64,000 nucleotides of DNA from Dyadobacter sp. CY323. GTDB lineage: Bacteria > Bacteroidota > Bacteroidia > Cytophagales > Spirosomataceae. The notes beneath the pieces are model-generated. The model was not told the DNA's origin, did no database searches, and worked only from the letters and a program-made list of their open reading frames with translations. A program made the position numbers and the translations under genes. Below, one piece after another: positions 25,235 through 33,736 of the stretch. The stretch covers positions 1-64,000 of the forward strand of contig NZ_JAJUXH010000004.1 of assembly GCF_021390245.1 (NCBI RefSeq), read 5' to 3'. The first letter of the stretch is position 1, and the number at the start of each line of letters is the position of its first letter.

Positions 25235-25242
25235 CAAAATTA
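25235..25242 (-). promoter_or_regulatory. -7 promoter element of argS
   Basis: The minus strand reads TAATTTTG, a perfect TAnnTTTG match, about 110 nt before the argS ATG. No -33 TTG was found at standard distance. Confidence 0.4.
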
Positions 25243-25284
25243 GGGTAATTATTGATGTGAGTTACACCCCTGGAGGAAGAAGTT

Positions 25285-26832
25285 ATGCATATCCGTTTTC
25301 TATACAACTTTCGCTTTGTGGTGATCCTGTGTGTTGCCCTGACGCCCCTGGGTAACGTTTGGGGGCAGTTGCAGCAGTCAGATCGTCTGGAAATCCCATC
25401 AAGTTCTTCAGCTTCGGAGCAGTTTGAGATTTTTAGTTTGGGTGAGGAGGGTATTTTATCTGTGATCCGGGGAAATGAATATTCCAGTTTGCGGAATGAA
25501 CAGTGGCGTTTTGTGAAGTATGACACTACATTGAAGGCACAGTGGCGAAATGATTTCAAACTGGATTTCAGGTACATTCCGGTGATGGCTTACAAAGGTG
25601 TTGAGACCGGCTACTGGCTTTTCGCCGAGCCCGATACAGACCGGTTTTTGTTTCTTCAGCTAAACTTTGCGGATGGTTCCATTGATACATTTAAAGGCAA
25701 TCTTCTGGCGGGAGTTGATGTGCAACAGTTCAAAGTGATTGGAAGCAAAGCCCTGATCTCCGGTTATTACCGGTCACGCCCGGTTGTGATTGTCCATTCA
25801 TTTTTTGACCATACCACACGTGTTTTGCCCGGTTTGTTTGAAAAAAATACGGAGCTTAACAATGTGGATATCAATGAAATAGACGGATATATTAATGTAA
25901 TTACCTACGCTTTCCGCAAGAAAAATTGTGTTTTTGAAATCAAAACGTACAATTATGACGGGAAGCTTCTAAAGAAAACTGCATTAAGCGATCCAAAAAA
26001 TAGCTTTATTTCCGGCCAGATCATTCCACTCAACCCGGACGATTCTTATCTGATCGGCAACTACTCGGTGGGATGCACGCAGTATTCTCAGGGGCTCTAT
26101 GTGACACATATTGAGGACGATACGCCGAAAGATCCACAATTCATCGAGTTTTCGGAACTGCAGAATTTCTTTAATTATATGAAACCGAAACGGCGTGCGC
26201 GCGTTTTGGAGAAAATTGGAAAGCGTAAAAGTCTTGGGAAAGAAAACCGTTTCAGGTACCGTTTGCTGGTCCACGAGCTGATCCAGACGGAAAATGAAAT
26301 TGTTTTAGTCGCCGAGGTATATTATCCCAACCAAAGGTCTGCAAATCCGATCGTGTCCGGCGGGCTTTCCCGGCCCTATGTTTCTCGTTCTCTGGAAGGG
26401 TATAAGTACACACATGCCATCGTTTGCGGTTTCGACCGTTCAGGTAAGTTCATCTGGGATAATTGCATTACCATTAAAGACCTGACAAGTTTCGATCTTC
26501 AGGAAATGGTCCAGATCACGCCGGTGGATGATTATTTCGTTTTGGCGTATCCGCAGGATGGAGAGATCCACACTGAAGTGATCAGCAGAAATAAGGTAGT
26601 TGTTGAGAGCGAAAAATTCAAGATCAATCCTAAATCTGACAAGGATAAAGTACTGAATACCGAAGATGGTTATCTTTCACCGTGGTATGGTCAGTATTTT
26701 CTTGCCTATGGAATGCAGCGTATCGGTACTTCTTCCATGGGGCTGGGTCGTGAGGTTTTTTACGTCAATAAGCTCACTTACAATACGCAGGATATCGGGA
26801 AAATAAAAGAAGAAGCGTCACGGCCGAGATAA
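25285..26832 (+). CDS. Secreted protein of unknown function
   Basis: A 515-residue protein with signal peptide (MHIRFLYNFRFVVILCVALTPLGNVWGQ). The rest is a long beta-rich chain without transmembrane segments; repeated strand-loop patterns suggest a propeller-like fold, with a short basic stretch (KPKRRARVLEKIGKRKSLGK) in the middle. I recognise no named domain. It is preceded by an unusual purine-rich GGAGGAAGAAG sequence right before the ATG, one of the few Shine-Dalgarno-like sites in the window. It is divergent from argS and convergent with pyrR, so it is a single-gene unit. Confidence 0.75.
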   Translation: MHIRFLYNFRFVVILCVALTPLGNVWGQLQQSDRLEIPSSSSASEQFEIFSLGEEGILSVIRGNEYSSLRNEQWRFVKYDTTLKAQWRNDFKLDFRYIPVMAYKGVETGYWLFAEPDTDRFLFLQLNFADGSIDTFKGNLLAGVDVQQFKVIGSKALISGYYRSRPVVIVHSFFDHTTRVLPGLFEKNTELNNVDINEIDGYINVITYAFRKKNCVFEIKTYNYDGKLLKKTALSDPKNSFISGQIIPLNPDDSYLIGNYSVGCTQYSQGLYVTHIEDDTPKDPQFIEFSELQNFFNYMKPKRRARVLEKIGKRKSLGKENRFRYRLLVHELIQTENEIVLVAEVYYPNQRSANPIVSGGLSRPYVSRSLEGYKYTHAIVCGFDRSGKFIWDNCITIKDLTSFDLQEMVQITPVDDYFVLAYPQDGEIHTEVISRNKVVVESEKFKINPKSDKDKVLNTEDGYLSPWYGQYFLAYGMQRIGTSSMGLGREVFYVNKLTYNTQDIGKIKEEASRPR

Positions 26833-26841
26833 TTGCCGACG

Positions 26842-27384
26842 TCAATCGACCATCCAGATGTGATCGGCGTCGAAACCCTGCTCTTTCCATTCCACCTGCA
26901 CCCGCTGACTTGCCACCGTACTTACTTTCATGCCAGAATAATTGGGGTCTATCGGTAATTCACGATTGTAGCGACGATCGATTAAAACCATCAGTTCCAC
27001 AACCTTTGGTCTTCCAAATGCAGTCATAGCGTCCATGGCTGCACGCACCATCCGGCCGCTCGCCAATACGTCGTCGATCAAAATCACTTTTTTTCCTTCA
27101 ATCAGAAAAGGTACATTGGTTTTATTCGGTACCAGCGGGGATTCGCGCCGCCTGAAATCGTCACGGTAAAAAGTAGCGTCCAGGTAGCCGAGAGGGATAT
27201 TTTTACCAGTGCGTTCCGAAAGTTCAGCGACAATCCTTTCCGCAAAATAAATTCCGCGCGGTTGCAGGCCCATTACCACGGAGTTTGAGAAATCCTGGTG
27301 ATTTTCAATGAGTTGCTGGCAAAGCCGGCTGATCATGATCTCGAGAAGTGGGCTGCTAAGTATTAATCGTTTTTGGGGTACCAT
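26842..27384 (-). CDS. pyrR: Bifunctional pyrimidine regulator / uracil phosphoribosyltransferase PyrR
   Basis: A 180-residue type I phosphoribosyltransferase. The PRPP-binding motif VILIDDVLASGRMVRAA lies near residue 95, and VVMGLQPRGIYFAERI and VELMVLIDRRYNRELPI are typical of PyrR. In Firmicutes PyrR binds pyr mRNA, but in Bacteroidota it may act mainly as a uracil phosphoribosyltransferase. No pyr attenuator was seen here. pyrB lies elsewhere in the window (46362-47282), not linked. It is divergent from pth. Confidence 0.9.
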   Translation of the reverse strand: MVPQKRLILSSPLLEIMISRLCQQLIENHQDFSNSVVMGLQPRGIYFAERIVAELSERTGKNIPLGYLDATFYRDDFRRRESPLVPNKTNVPFLIEGKKVILIDDVLASGRMVRAAMDAMTAFGRPKVVELMVLIDRRYNRELPIDPNYSGMKVSTVASQRVQVEWKEQGFDADHIWMVD

Positions 27385-27447
27385 GTAATTTCCCTGAATT
27401 TTAGCCTAAATTAAGTGCTCGAAGATGAAATCAAAAACTTTTACCAA

Positions 27448-28008
27448 ATGAAATACCTAATTGCCGGACTTGGTAATATTGGTCCGGAATATGCATTCAC
27501 AAGGCACAATGTCGGCTTCATGGTTCTTGACCGCCTGGCGGCGGAACATGACTTTAAATTCAGTTTTGAAAAACTCGCATATGTTGCTGAATGGAAACAT
27601 AAAGGCCGTCAGATCTATTTTATAAAGCCCACCACATTCATGAATCTGAGCGGCAAGGCGATCCGTTATTACATGGATCAGTTTAAAATAACTGCTGAAA
27701 ATACGCTCGTAATCGTGGACGAACTCCAGTTGCCTTTTGGAACACTGCGTATTAAGCCGAAAGGAAGTCACGGAGGACATAACGGACTGAAGAATATCGA
27801 AGAACTTTTGGCTACGTCTGAATATCCCCGGCTGCGGTTTGGAATCGGTAATAATTTTCCACGCGGCAGGCAAGTAGATTACGTGCTAAAACCATTTTCC
27901 AATGATGAAATGAAGGAGCTGCCCGAATTTTTGGATCGTGGCGGGGATATGGTCCTTTCGTTTTGTACTTTGGGAATACAATCGACAATGAACAATTATA
28001 ACCAATGA
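27448..28008 (+). CDS. pth: Peptidyl-tRNA hydrolase
   Basis: A 186-residue hydrolase that releases tRNA from dropped-off peptidyl-tRNA. Pth motifs are clear: GLGNIGPEYAFTRHNVGF with the catalytic His (about residue 21), KPTTFMNLSGKA, DELQLPFGTLRIKPKGSHGGHNGL and PRLRFGIG. The ATG at 27448 aligns with the family start; a GTG 11 codons upstream is unlikely. Confidence 0.96.
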   Translation: MKYLIAGLGNIGPEYAFTRHNVGFMVLDRLAAEHDFKFSFEKLAYVAEWKHKGRQIYFIKPTTFMNLSGKAIRYYMDQFKITAENTLVIVDELQLPFGTLRIKPKGSHGGHNGLKNIEELLATSEYPRLRFGIGNNFPRGRQVDYVLKPFSNDEMKELPEFLDRGGDMVLSFCTLGIQSTMNNYNQ

Positions 28009-28271
28009 TTGAACTTTTTAAAGAAAATATAAATATTTCAAGATTTCAATTTATTCGGTTATTATGTCATTAATTAAAATTTTAGTAATGCAATTTTAGA
28101 TATAATAAGATTTTATAGGTAACTGAAAGTAGAAATTAATATTTAATTCCAAATAAAATTCGGTTTGCCAAGTTTAACCCAATTTGCAATTTCAAAATTA
28201 ATAACAATATTTGCATCACGGTTTGACGAAATAAAAATTGAATAAAACCATGATGCAAATAGAAATAGTTT
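28009..28271. other. AT-rich gene-free stretch after pth
   Basis: No ORF of significance. The last 52 bp contain a large inverted repeat (28209-28224 with 28245-28260, 15 of 16 pairs, 20-nt spacer) immediately upstream of the candidate ncRNA promoter. The rest shows nothing recognisable. Confidence 0.6.
28209..28260. repeat. 16-bp inverted repeat upstream of the candidate ncRNA promoter
   Basis: ATTTGCATCACGGTTT at 28209-28224 pairs with AAACCATGATGCAAAT at 28245-28260 with one mismatch; the spacer is 20 nt. The right arm ends 11 bp before the -7 box at 28272. It may be an operator or a hairpin of the pth 3' UTR. Confidence 0.55.
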
Positions 28272-28279
28272 TATATTTG
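28272..28279 (+). promoter_or_regulatory. -7 promoter element of a candidate ncRNA
   Basis: TATATTTG followed by CG is a perfect match to the Bacteroidota -7 consensus with no ORF downstream on the plus strand before the terminator at 28531-28565. Confidence 0.45.
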
Positions 28280-28284
28280 CGTTG

Positions 28285-28565
28285 GTAAGATAAATCTTCA
28301 ATTGCGCTCTGTCTCAATACAATAGGTTCAGAATAAAATTGAAGAAACCAGGAAACTAAAAGAGTACTATTTCTGGTTAATCTGAAAAGCTGTCTGGTTC
28401 GTATATACGAGCAAGAAATAGCAGTAACAAATCAGATATTCTTACTTTATACATTTAGACAATATTCTAACACACGTGTTAGTCCAAATATTCAAGATAA
28501 GAAAAGGTTAAGGGTTTAGGAATAGTCAGTATAAAGCCATCTCAATGAGATGGCTTTATCTTTTT
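28285..28565 (+). ncRNA. Candidate structured non-coding RNA, about 280 nt
   Basis: This lies between a perfect -7 box and a strong terminator and encodes no protein. It can fold into successive local stems: CTTCAATT/AATTGAAG (28296-28303 with 28337-28344), AACCAG/CTGGTT (28346-28351 with 28373-28378), ATCTGA/TCAGAT (28380-28385 with 28432-28437) enclosing TCGTA/TACGA (28399-28410), and CTAACAC/GTGTTAG (28467-28482). It does not resemble RNase P RNA, tmRNA or SRP RNA. It might instead be a long pth 3' UTR. Confidence 0.4.
28531..28565 (+). terminator. Strong intrinsic terminator (plus strand)
   Basis: A perfect 13-bp stem (28531-28543 with 28547-28559, loop AAT) is followed by CTTTTT on the plus strand. 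It overlaps the stop codon of the convergent OmpA-like gene. On the minus strand no T-run follows. Confidence 0.75.
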
Positions 28566-29950
28566 ATGGGCTCGGCCCAAATTTCAACCCTACGGTTCGA
28601 TTTCTTCAATACCTCCGACTGATTCATTTTGCTTGGCTGAGCAGATCCATATCCGCTGCCTTCAATGCGTGTGGAGGGAATTCCTTTTCCCGTCAAAACG
28701 GTTTTTACGACTTCTACGCGTTTATTTGAAAGTTCAAGGTTTTTCTCGAAGCTGCCCGTGTTGTCAGTATGGCCTTTCAAAACGATTTTTAAATCCGGCC
28801 TTTTTTGAAAATACGAAACGATGGAATCTACGTTCGCGAGAGCTGCGGTTTCGAGGGTATCGGTTCCCTGCACGAAAAACAGGGATGATAATGGGGAAGA
28901 ATAGGTTTCCGGCGACAAGCTTATTAACGATTTTACCTCCTCAAATCGGTTTGAAGTACGGACATTAACACTTTTTGACTGGAACCCGTCAGCCTGAGCC
29001 GAGATTCGGTAAGATTCATGCGGGGTCAGTTCGAAATTATAAATGCCCTCGATGGTCTTTGTCTGGGCGACCAGCGAGTCATTCGCCGACTTGCGGACAA
29101 CAACTTCCGCGTCATTCACAGGTTTGAGATTTCGCCCATCGTACACGCGGCCGGTCACCACGGACATGTTGCGATTTCTGGACGGTTCTTCAACCTGCGG
29201 GATTTCTTTTTTCGGTTCTTCTTCCTCGACTTCCTGCGCCACGGGTTCTTTGGATGCTTTACTGATCGTCTGATAACTTCTCCGGATAAAAACAGGTGTC
29301 ATCACCCGGTCATAGACTCTGATCAGTACAATGGAGCCTGCGCTGCTTTCATGGTTTGCGATCAGATCATCCTGAAAAAAATTCAATACCTGATCCTGAT
29401 CCAGCATTCCTTCGGTTCCAGGATCTTTGAATTCAAGTTTGGACTGCCCATTGATGTACATTTTGATCACCTTCGTCTCGAAATCCCGCGAATACACATA
29501 ATGCACATATTGATTGGCCCTCACCGGAGCTTTCTCGCCGATCGCAAAGTCATAGAAGTTTAGTTTTCCATCATAAATATAGCTCCCGTAATCACTTTTG
29601 CGGTTTTTAAAATCCAGTACCCGTTTCCAACTGTCGAGTTCCGACATTTTGAAATAGATTTCAACCGTAAACGATTTGTTCAAAAAACCTTTTGCTTCGG
29701 CATTATTAAACTGCAGACCGCTATTTTTCTCGAAATTGTAGGTAGTCCGGCTCAGGTAATCGGAGCCAGGGATTTTTTCTTTAACATACTGACCAGGCTG
29801 CCCAAGTACTTTTAATGCAGGCCCGCCACTTTCGATCGGAGTCAGTCCATTGTTAAAATCGTACGTCCATTGATTTTGCGAAAAGGCGGGAGTAGCGAAC
29901 CCAACCAGCAGAAATATTAAAAAACATCCGGCACTTTTTTTCAAAATCAT
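28556..29950 (-). CDS. OmpA family protein with LamG-like and CarboxypepD_reg domains
   Basis: A 464-residue protein. The ATG at 29950 gives a signal peptide (MILKKSAGCFLIFLLVGFATPAFSQ); an in-frame start at 30142 would add 64 residues without a signal and overlap the divergent gene. Domains in order: a concanavalin/LamG-like beta-sandwich (about residues 28-230), an acidic linker (VEEEEPKKEIPQVEEP), a carboxypeptidase-regulatory-like domain (VVTGRVYDGRNLKPVNDAEV), and a C-terminal OmpA peptidoglycan-binding domain (LKGHTDNTG..SNKRVEVVKTVL..NRRVEIW). It should sit in the periplasm or outer membrane and tether to peptidoglycan. Confidence 0.88.
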   Translation of the reverse strand: MILKKSAGCFLIFLLVGFATPAFSQNQWTYDFNNGLTPIESGGPALKVLGQPGQYVKEKIPGSDYLSRTTYNFEKNSGLQFNNAEAKGFLNKSFTVEIYFKMSELDSWKRVLDFKNRKSDYGSYIYDGKLNFYDFAIGEKAPVRANQYVHYVYSRDFETKVIKMYINGQSKLEFKDPGTEGMLDQDQVLNFFQDDLIANHESSAGSIVLIRVYDRVMTPVFIRRSYQTISKASKEPVAQEVEEEEPKKEIPQVEEPSRNRNMSVVTGRVYDGRNLKPVNDAEVVVRKSANDSLVAQTKTIEGIYNFELTPHESYRISAQADGFQSKSVNVRTSNRFEEVKSLISLSPETYSSPLSSLFFVQGTDTLETAALANVDSIVSYFQKRPDLKIVLKGHTDNTGSFEKNLELSNKRVEVVKTVLTGKGIPSTRIEGSGYGSAQPSKMNQSEVLKKSNRRVEIWAEPIKR

Positions 29951-29995
29951 TCCCAAAAATATGAAAAGTGAAACCGGAAGGCGAAAAGCATCCTG

Positions 29996-30003
29996 TATTT
30001 TTG
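29996..30003 (+). promoter_or_regulatory. -7 promoter element of the EamA gene
   Basis: TATTTTTG is a perfect TAnnTTTG match placed 15 nt before the chosen GTG start. Confidence 0.45.
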
Positions 30004-30017
30004 GTACATAATTGTTT

Positions 30018-30908
30018 GTGAGTGTGAAAAACATTGGTATTGGTATCCTCTTTTCTATTTTATGGTCTTCGGCCTCGGTCGCAACTAAGTTTGGTGTACG
30101 TTCGGCTCCGCCTTTAATATTGGCAAACGTCCGTTTTTTCATTGCCGGTATCTTACTCCTTTCATTTTCTTATTTAATCGGAAAAGATAAATCTTACAGA
30201 TTGCCGAACCGACAGGAATGGAAGCAACTCGCACTGTTCGGATTCCTGAATACAACGCTTTATCTCGGGCTGTACGTGTGCGCGATGAAATATACTGCCG
30301 CCGGGATCGGCAGTCTGGCAGTTTCGACAAACCCGCTAATTATCGTGCTGTTGTCTTCGTGGTGGCTCAGCAGAAAACCGAAAACGGAAGATTGGCTAGG
30401 TATTGTTCTGGGGATGGCTGGCGTTGGAATCGCCACGTACCCACTTCTGGCCGACAGTTTCACGACTAGCTGGGGAATCACGCTGCTTTTGATAAGTATG
30501 GTGGCCGTTTCCGCGGCAAGTGTTTATTATGCAACGGTGAAATGGGAGCTGCCCAACTTGCTGATCAATGGCTGGCAAGTTTTGCTTGGCGGGATTTTCC
30601 TGGTTCCAGCGACGTGGGTAATGAGTGACTTTTCAGCGATGGTCTGGGATCATGTATTCTGGGCTTCTGTACTTTGGTTGAGCCTGGCCGTGTCTATCGT
30701 GGGGTTAATATGCTGGTTTTACCTGCTTCGCATTGATACCGTGAAAGCCTCGCTCTGGCTTTTCTTATGTCCCCTTTTCGGATTTTTCTTTGCCTGGTGG
30801 CTTATGGATGAGCCGGTTACCTTGTATACCGTGTTTGGTACAATGCTGGTAATCGCAGGATTATATGCCGGGCAAAAGACCAAATTCAAAACCAGTTCCA
30901 GGAATTAG
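30018..30908 (+). CDS. EamA family (DMT superfamily) transporter
   Basis: About 296 residues with ten hydrophobic helices arranged as two EamA repeats (about residues 5-140 and 150-290). WSSASVATKFG in helix 1 and the repeat-2 LWLSLAVSIVGLICWFYLL are typical. These inner-membrane permeases export amino acids or other metabolites, but the substrate cannot be predicted. No ATG fits; GTG at 30018 or 30024 are the best starts given the promoter at 29996-30003. It is divergent from the OmpA-like gene. Confidence 0.88.
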   Translation: MSVKNIGIGILFSILWSSASVATKFGVRSAPPLILANVRFFIAGILLLSFSYLIGKDKSYRLPNRQEWKQLALFGFLNTTLYLGLYVCAMKYTAAGIGSLAVSTNPLIIVLLSSWWLSRKPKTEDWLGIVLGMAGVGIATYPLLADSFTTSWGITLLLISMVAVSAASVYYATVKWELPNLLINGWQVLLGGIFLVPATWVMSDFSAMVWDHVFWASVLWLSLAVSIVGLICWFYLLRIDTVKASLWLFLCPLFGFFFAWWLMDEPVTLYTVFGTMLVIAGLYAGQKTKFKTSSRN

Positions 30909-30920
30909 CGAGTCCGGCGA

Positions 30921-31709
30921 TCAGTCGATCGTGATTTCGCCTTTGAGGTAAAGCCTGGCCTGGCCGCCAATGAAAACACGGTCGCCGCTCAACTCGCATT
31001 TCAAAAATCCACCGCGTTTTGATAGCTGTTTTGCAGTCATTTTTGTTTTATCCAGTTTTTCAGCCCAGTAAGGAATAAGAGTCGTGTGTGCCGAGCCGGT
31101 TACAGGATCTTCGTCAATGCCGGATTGAGGTGCAAAAAACCGTGAAACAAAGTCAACATCCTCGCCGGCGGAAGTTACAATGATACCCCGGGCCGGAATG
31201 GTGGAAAGTACGATGATATCAAAATCCAGATTCCGGACAACATCTTCGGACTCTACCACAACCAGGTAATCGGTTTTTCCTTTATAAACTTCCAGAAGCG
31301 TAGTGGTATTCAGGCTCTCCGCTAATGCCGGTGGCGGGACTGCAACGTTGTAATGATCCACTGGGAAATTCAAAGTAAGCCAATCTTCCATACAATCGAC
31401 TCGCAGCTCGCCGCTCCGCGAATCGAACAGGATCGTCTGGCCTTCATAATTCTGAATGTTGAAAATCACATAAGCTGCCGCGAGGGTAGCATGTCCGCAC
31501 AGATCGACTTCCACAGTAGGTGTAAACCAGCGGATATGAAAGCCTTTTTCAATGGGTACATAAAATGCAGTTTCAGCAAGATTGTTCTCAGCGGCAATGT
31601 TAATCATCGTTTCGTCAGAGAGCCATTCTTCGAGGGGAACGATTGCTGCGGGGTTTCCGCCAAATAATTTGTCAGTAAAAGCGTCAATCTGATATATCGC
31701 CAGTTTCAT
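30921..31709 (-). CDS. PhzF family isomerase
   Basis: A 262-residue protein of the PhzF/YddE family with the diaminopimelate-epimerase fold. It shows the conserved N-terminal pattern (YQIDAFTDKLFGGNPAAIV), the catalytic Glu in NLAETAF (about residue 45), DLCGHATLAAAYV and the second-lobe motif GIDEDPVTGSAH. Members catalyse isomerisations; only a few have known substrates, and no phenazine genes are present here, so the reaction is unknown. It is convergent with the EamA gene. Confidence 0.9.
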   Translation of the reverse strand: MKLAIYQIDAFTDKLFGGNPAAIVPLEEWLSDETMINIAAENNLAETAFYVPIEKGFHIRWFTPTVEVDLCGHATLAAAYVIFNIQNYEGQTILFDSRSGELRVDCMEDWLTLNFPVDHYNVAVPPPALAESLNTTTLLEVYKGKTDYLVVVESEDVVRNLDFDIIVLSTIPARGIIVTSAGEDVDFVSRFFAPQSGIDEDPVTGSAHTTLIPYWAEKLDKTKMTAKQLSKRGGFLKCELSGDRVFIGGQARLYLKGEITID

Positions 31710-31830
31710 GAAGATCGAAAGAGTTAGTAATTACAAGGTATTAAAAATATTCCCGATTAAAAGAAGTTATAACTGGAAATTTTCAATATAATTATTGGAA
31801 TGAGATAAAAAGACAGAATAAATGTAAAGG

Positions 31831-33381
31831 CTATCGTTTGCGGTTTTTCATACGGAGATATACTCCATTTGTCCAGCCGAAGCCTTCCTGGATTTCATAT
31901 TCACCTCCGCCCGCGAGCAGATTTGTATCTGAAACATTATATTTTTCGAGCATCTTTCCCGAGTGCCTGAACTCCTTTTCGATAAGCCCGAGCCACTCCG
32001 CCGAAAGTTCATTTGCAGTACGGTGGAAATTGTAATTACGTAATCCTTTGTAGGTGATCCATTGTAGCGGAGCCCAGCCATTAGGCGCGTCCCATTGCTG
32101 CCCGGTCCGGACTGTGGTTGTCAACAACCCGCCCGATTTTAAGAAATTTAACCGGATATATGCTCTCACATAATGCGAGTGCGGTTTAGGTGCCAGTTTG
32201 AAAAACAATGGGAATGTTCCGGCAAGTGTTACTGCTTTTGTAAATGTCTGTTTCTTAAAATCAAAGTCCATATAATAATGCTTCGATTCGTCCCAAAAGT
32301 ACGTCTGGATCGCCGAGGCCCGGCTGTTTGCCTTTTCCTGATATTTCAGCTGCATTTCGGGTGCATTACTTAGCAGGTACGCCTCCGAAAGCGTTTGTTC
32401 CAAATGGTACATCAGACAGTTCAGATCGATGGGAATGATGTCGGTGGTATGAATGGAAGTGAAATCGCCTTCTTCCGCAAACCAGCGACTGCTAAAATCC
32501 CATCCTGATTCAGCCGCGGCACGTATGTGTCTGAAAACCTCATGTGACGATGCATTGTGATTTTCCAATGCTTCCTGCGCAAGTTCGACGTCCTCCCGGT
32601 ACGATTCGGGACGTGGCGTAGGTTTATCATCCCAGTACCTGTTCAATATAGCTCCGTCGGGCAAATGCACGACTCTCCGGTGAGCAGTGAATGGTTCGGG
32701 AGCTTCCGGGCCGGCGTCCATCCAGTAATCATACTCCTTTTGCATTTGACCCACATACTTTTTCAAAACCTTCTTTCCCTCAATTTCACTGTATAGGCGG
32801 ACCATCAGCGAGAAGAACGGTGGCTGGGACCGGCTCAGATAATACGTACGGTTTGCGGTGGGGACAAAACCGAAATGATCGATCAGATATGCAAAATTGT
32901 TGATCATACTCTCAATCAAATCCACCCGGCCCGATTCCTTTAACCCCAGCAAGGTGAAATAACTGTCCCAATAGTAAATTTCCCGAAAACGTCCGCCCGG
33001 TACAACATAGGGAAATGGCAGGGGAATGAGCGAGCCACCTCTTTCCTGATTTTCAGGCTGACGCGTCAATACCGACCAAAGTCTTTTGATATGCTCTCCA
33101 ACAGACATCGCAGGATCTGTCTGGAAATGAGACGCAATGTGTTCCGGAATCCTGAAATAACGGTCCACAAAAGGTGCGATGTCGAAGTCCGGATCGTACT
33201 TTTCGCGGTGATACTGCTCAATAATGTATAGAGGGTCTTCGAGCGGGATAGCATCCGCAAATGTCTTGGAATCTTTGAAAATATGACTGTTCTGAACATC
33301 CCTGAACAACGTTCCGTACAATTCTTCCGGGGAGGCGTGTGCCTCGCCATACGTATAAGAAGGGGCAAAAAATCCGAACAA
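31831..33381 (-). CDS. Alpha,alpha-trehalase (GH37)
   Basis: A 516-residue trehalase hydrolysing trehalose to two glucose molecules. Trehalase signature 1 is present as PGGRFREIYYWDSYF (about residues 128-142), signature 2 as QWDAPNGWAPLQW (about 430), and the C-terminal glycine-rich region as GGEYEIQEGFGWTNGV with the catalytic Glu. No signal peptide is seen, so a cytoplasmic TreF-like enzyme is likely. It stands alone with no trehalose synthesis or uptake genes nearby. Confidence 0.92.
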   Translation of the reverse strand: MFGFFAPSYTYGEAHASPEELYGTLFRDVQNSHIFKDSKTFADAIPLEDPLYIIEQYHREKYDPDFDIAPFVDRYFRIPEHIASHFQTDPAMSVGEHIKRLWSVLTRQPENQERGGSLIPLPFPYVVPGGRFREIYYWDSYFTLLGLKESGRVDLIESMINNFAYLIDHFGFVPTANRTYYLSRSQPPFFSLMVRLYSEIEGKKVLKKYVGQMQKEYDYWMDAGPEAPEPFTAHRRVVHLPDGAILNRYWDDKPTPRPESYREDVELAQEALENHNASSHEVFRHIRAAAESGWDFSSRWFAEEGDFTSIHTTDIIPIDLNCLMYHLEQTLSEAYLLSNAPEMQLKYQEKANSRASAIQTYFWDESKHYYMDFDFKKQTFTKAVTLAGTFPLFFKLAPKPHSHYVRAYIRLNFLKSGGLLTTTVRTGQQWDAPNGWAPLQWITYKGLRNYNFHRTANELSAEWLGLIEKEFRHSGKMLEKYNVSDTNLLAGGGEYEIQEGFGWTNGVYLRMKNRKR

Positions 33382-33506
33382 TGCGGGCGGTTGTTAAAGG
33401 GTACTGAACATTGGTATAGCAACAAATAACGAAGATTGATCCGTAAATGCCACTGAAAAATAGAATTTGTGCAATTATTTGCATTTTCAGGAGTCTGAAC
33501 TTAATA

Positions 33507-33538
33507 TTGCAGGATCAAGTCAATTTGCTTCACTTTTG
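33507..33538 (+). promoter_or_regulatory. Promoter of the SAM-I riboswitch-metX transcript
   Basis: TTG at 33507-33509 and CACTTTTG at 33531-33538 (7 of 8 matches to TAnnTTTG as degenerate) are 21 bp apart, the expected spacing. Transcription would start near 33543, just before the riboswitch. Confidence 0.5.
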
Positions 33539-33545
33539 AGCGATT

Positions 33546-33652
33546 GATTTATAAAGAAGAGACGAGAGACTGGGCTCTATGAACCTCTGGCAACCTGCTA
33601 CCACAATGGAGAAAGGTGCTAAATCCCACCTAAGTTATTAGGAGATATAAAC
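33546..33652 (+). ncRNA. SAM-I (S-box) riboswitch upstream of metX
   Basis: The conserved S-box core is readable: AGAGAC, then GAGACTGGGCTC, TATGAACC, GGCAACCTGC and GGTGCTAAATCCC, in the proper order, with pairing flanks TTTATA and TATAAA able to close P1. It binds S-adenosylmethionine and turns off methionine synthesis genes. No T-rich terminator lies between it and metX (start 33737), so control may be translational; a small GTGC/GCAC hairpin lies just before the ATG. Confidence 0.9.
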
Positions 33653-33736
33653 TCAATTCGCGTGAACTTACTGTTAGAAATTTCCGTAAGCCGAATGGCC
33701 TTTAATCTCGCACCTATAAACCTGTGCTGAGGCACC

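Noticed and set aside
25182..25577. 131-codon minus-strand ORF upstream of argS
   Set aside because: It overlaps the start of the 515-aa secreted protein gene on the other strand and contains no family motifs; it is a shadow frame.
29018..29563. 181-codon plus-strand ORF antisense to the OmpA-like gene
   Set aside because: It is fully antisense to a gene with clear domains and its product has no coherent pattern.
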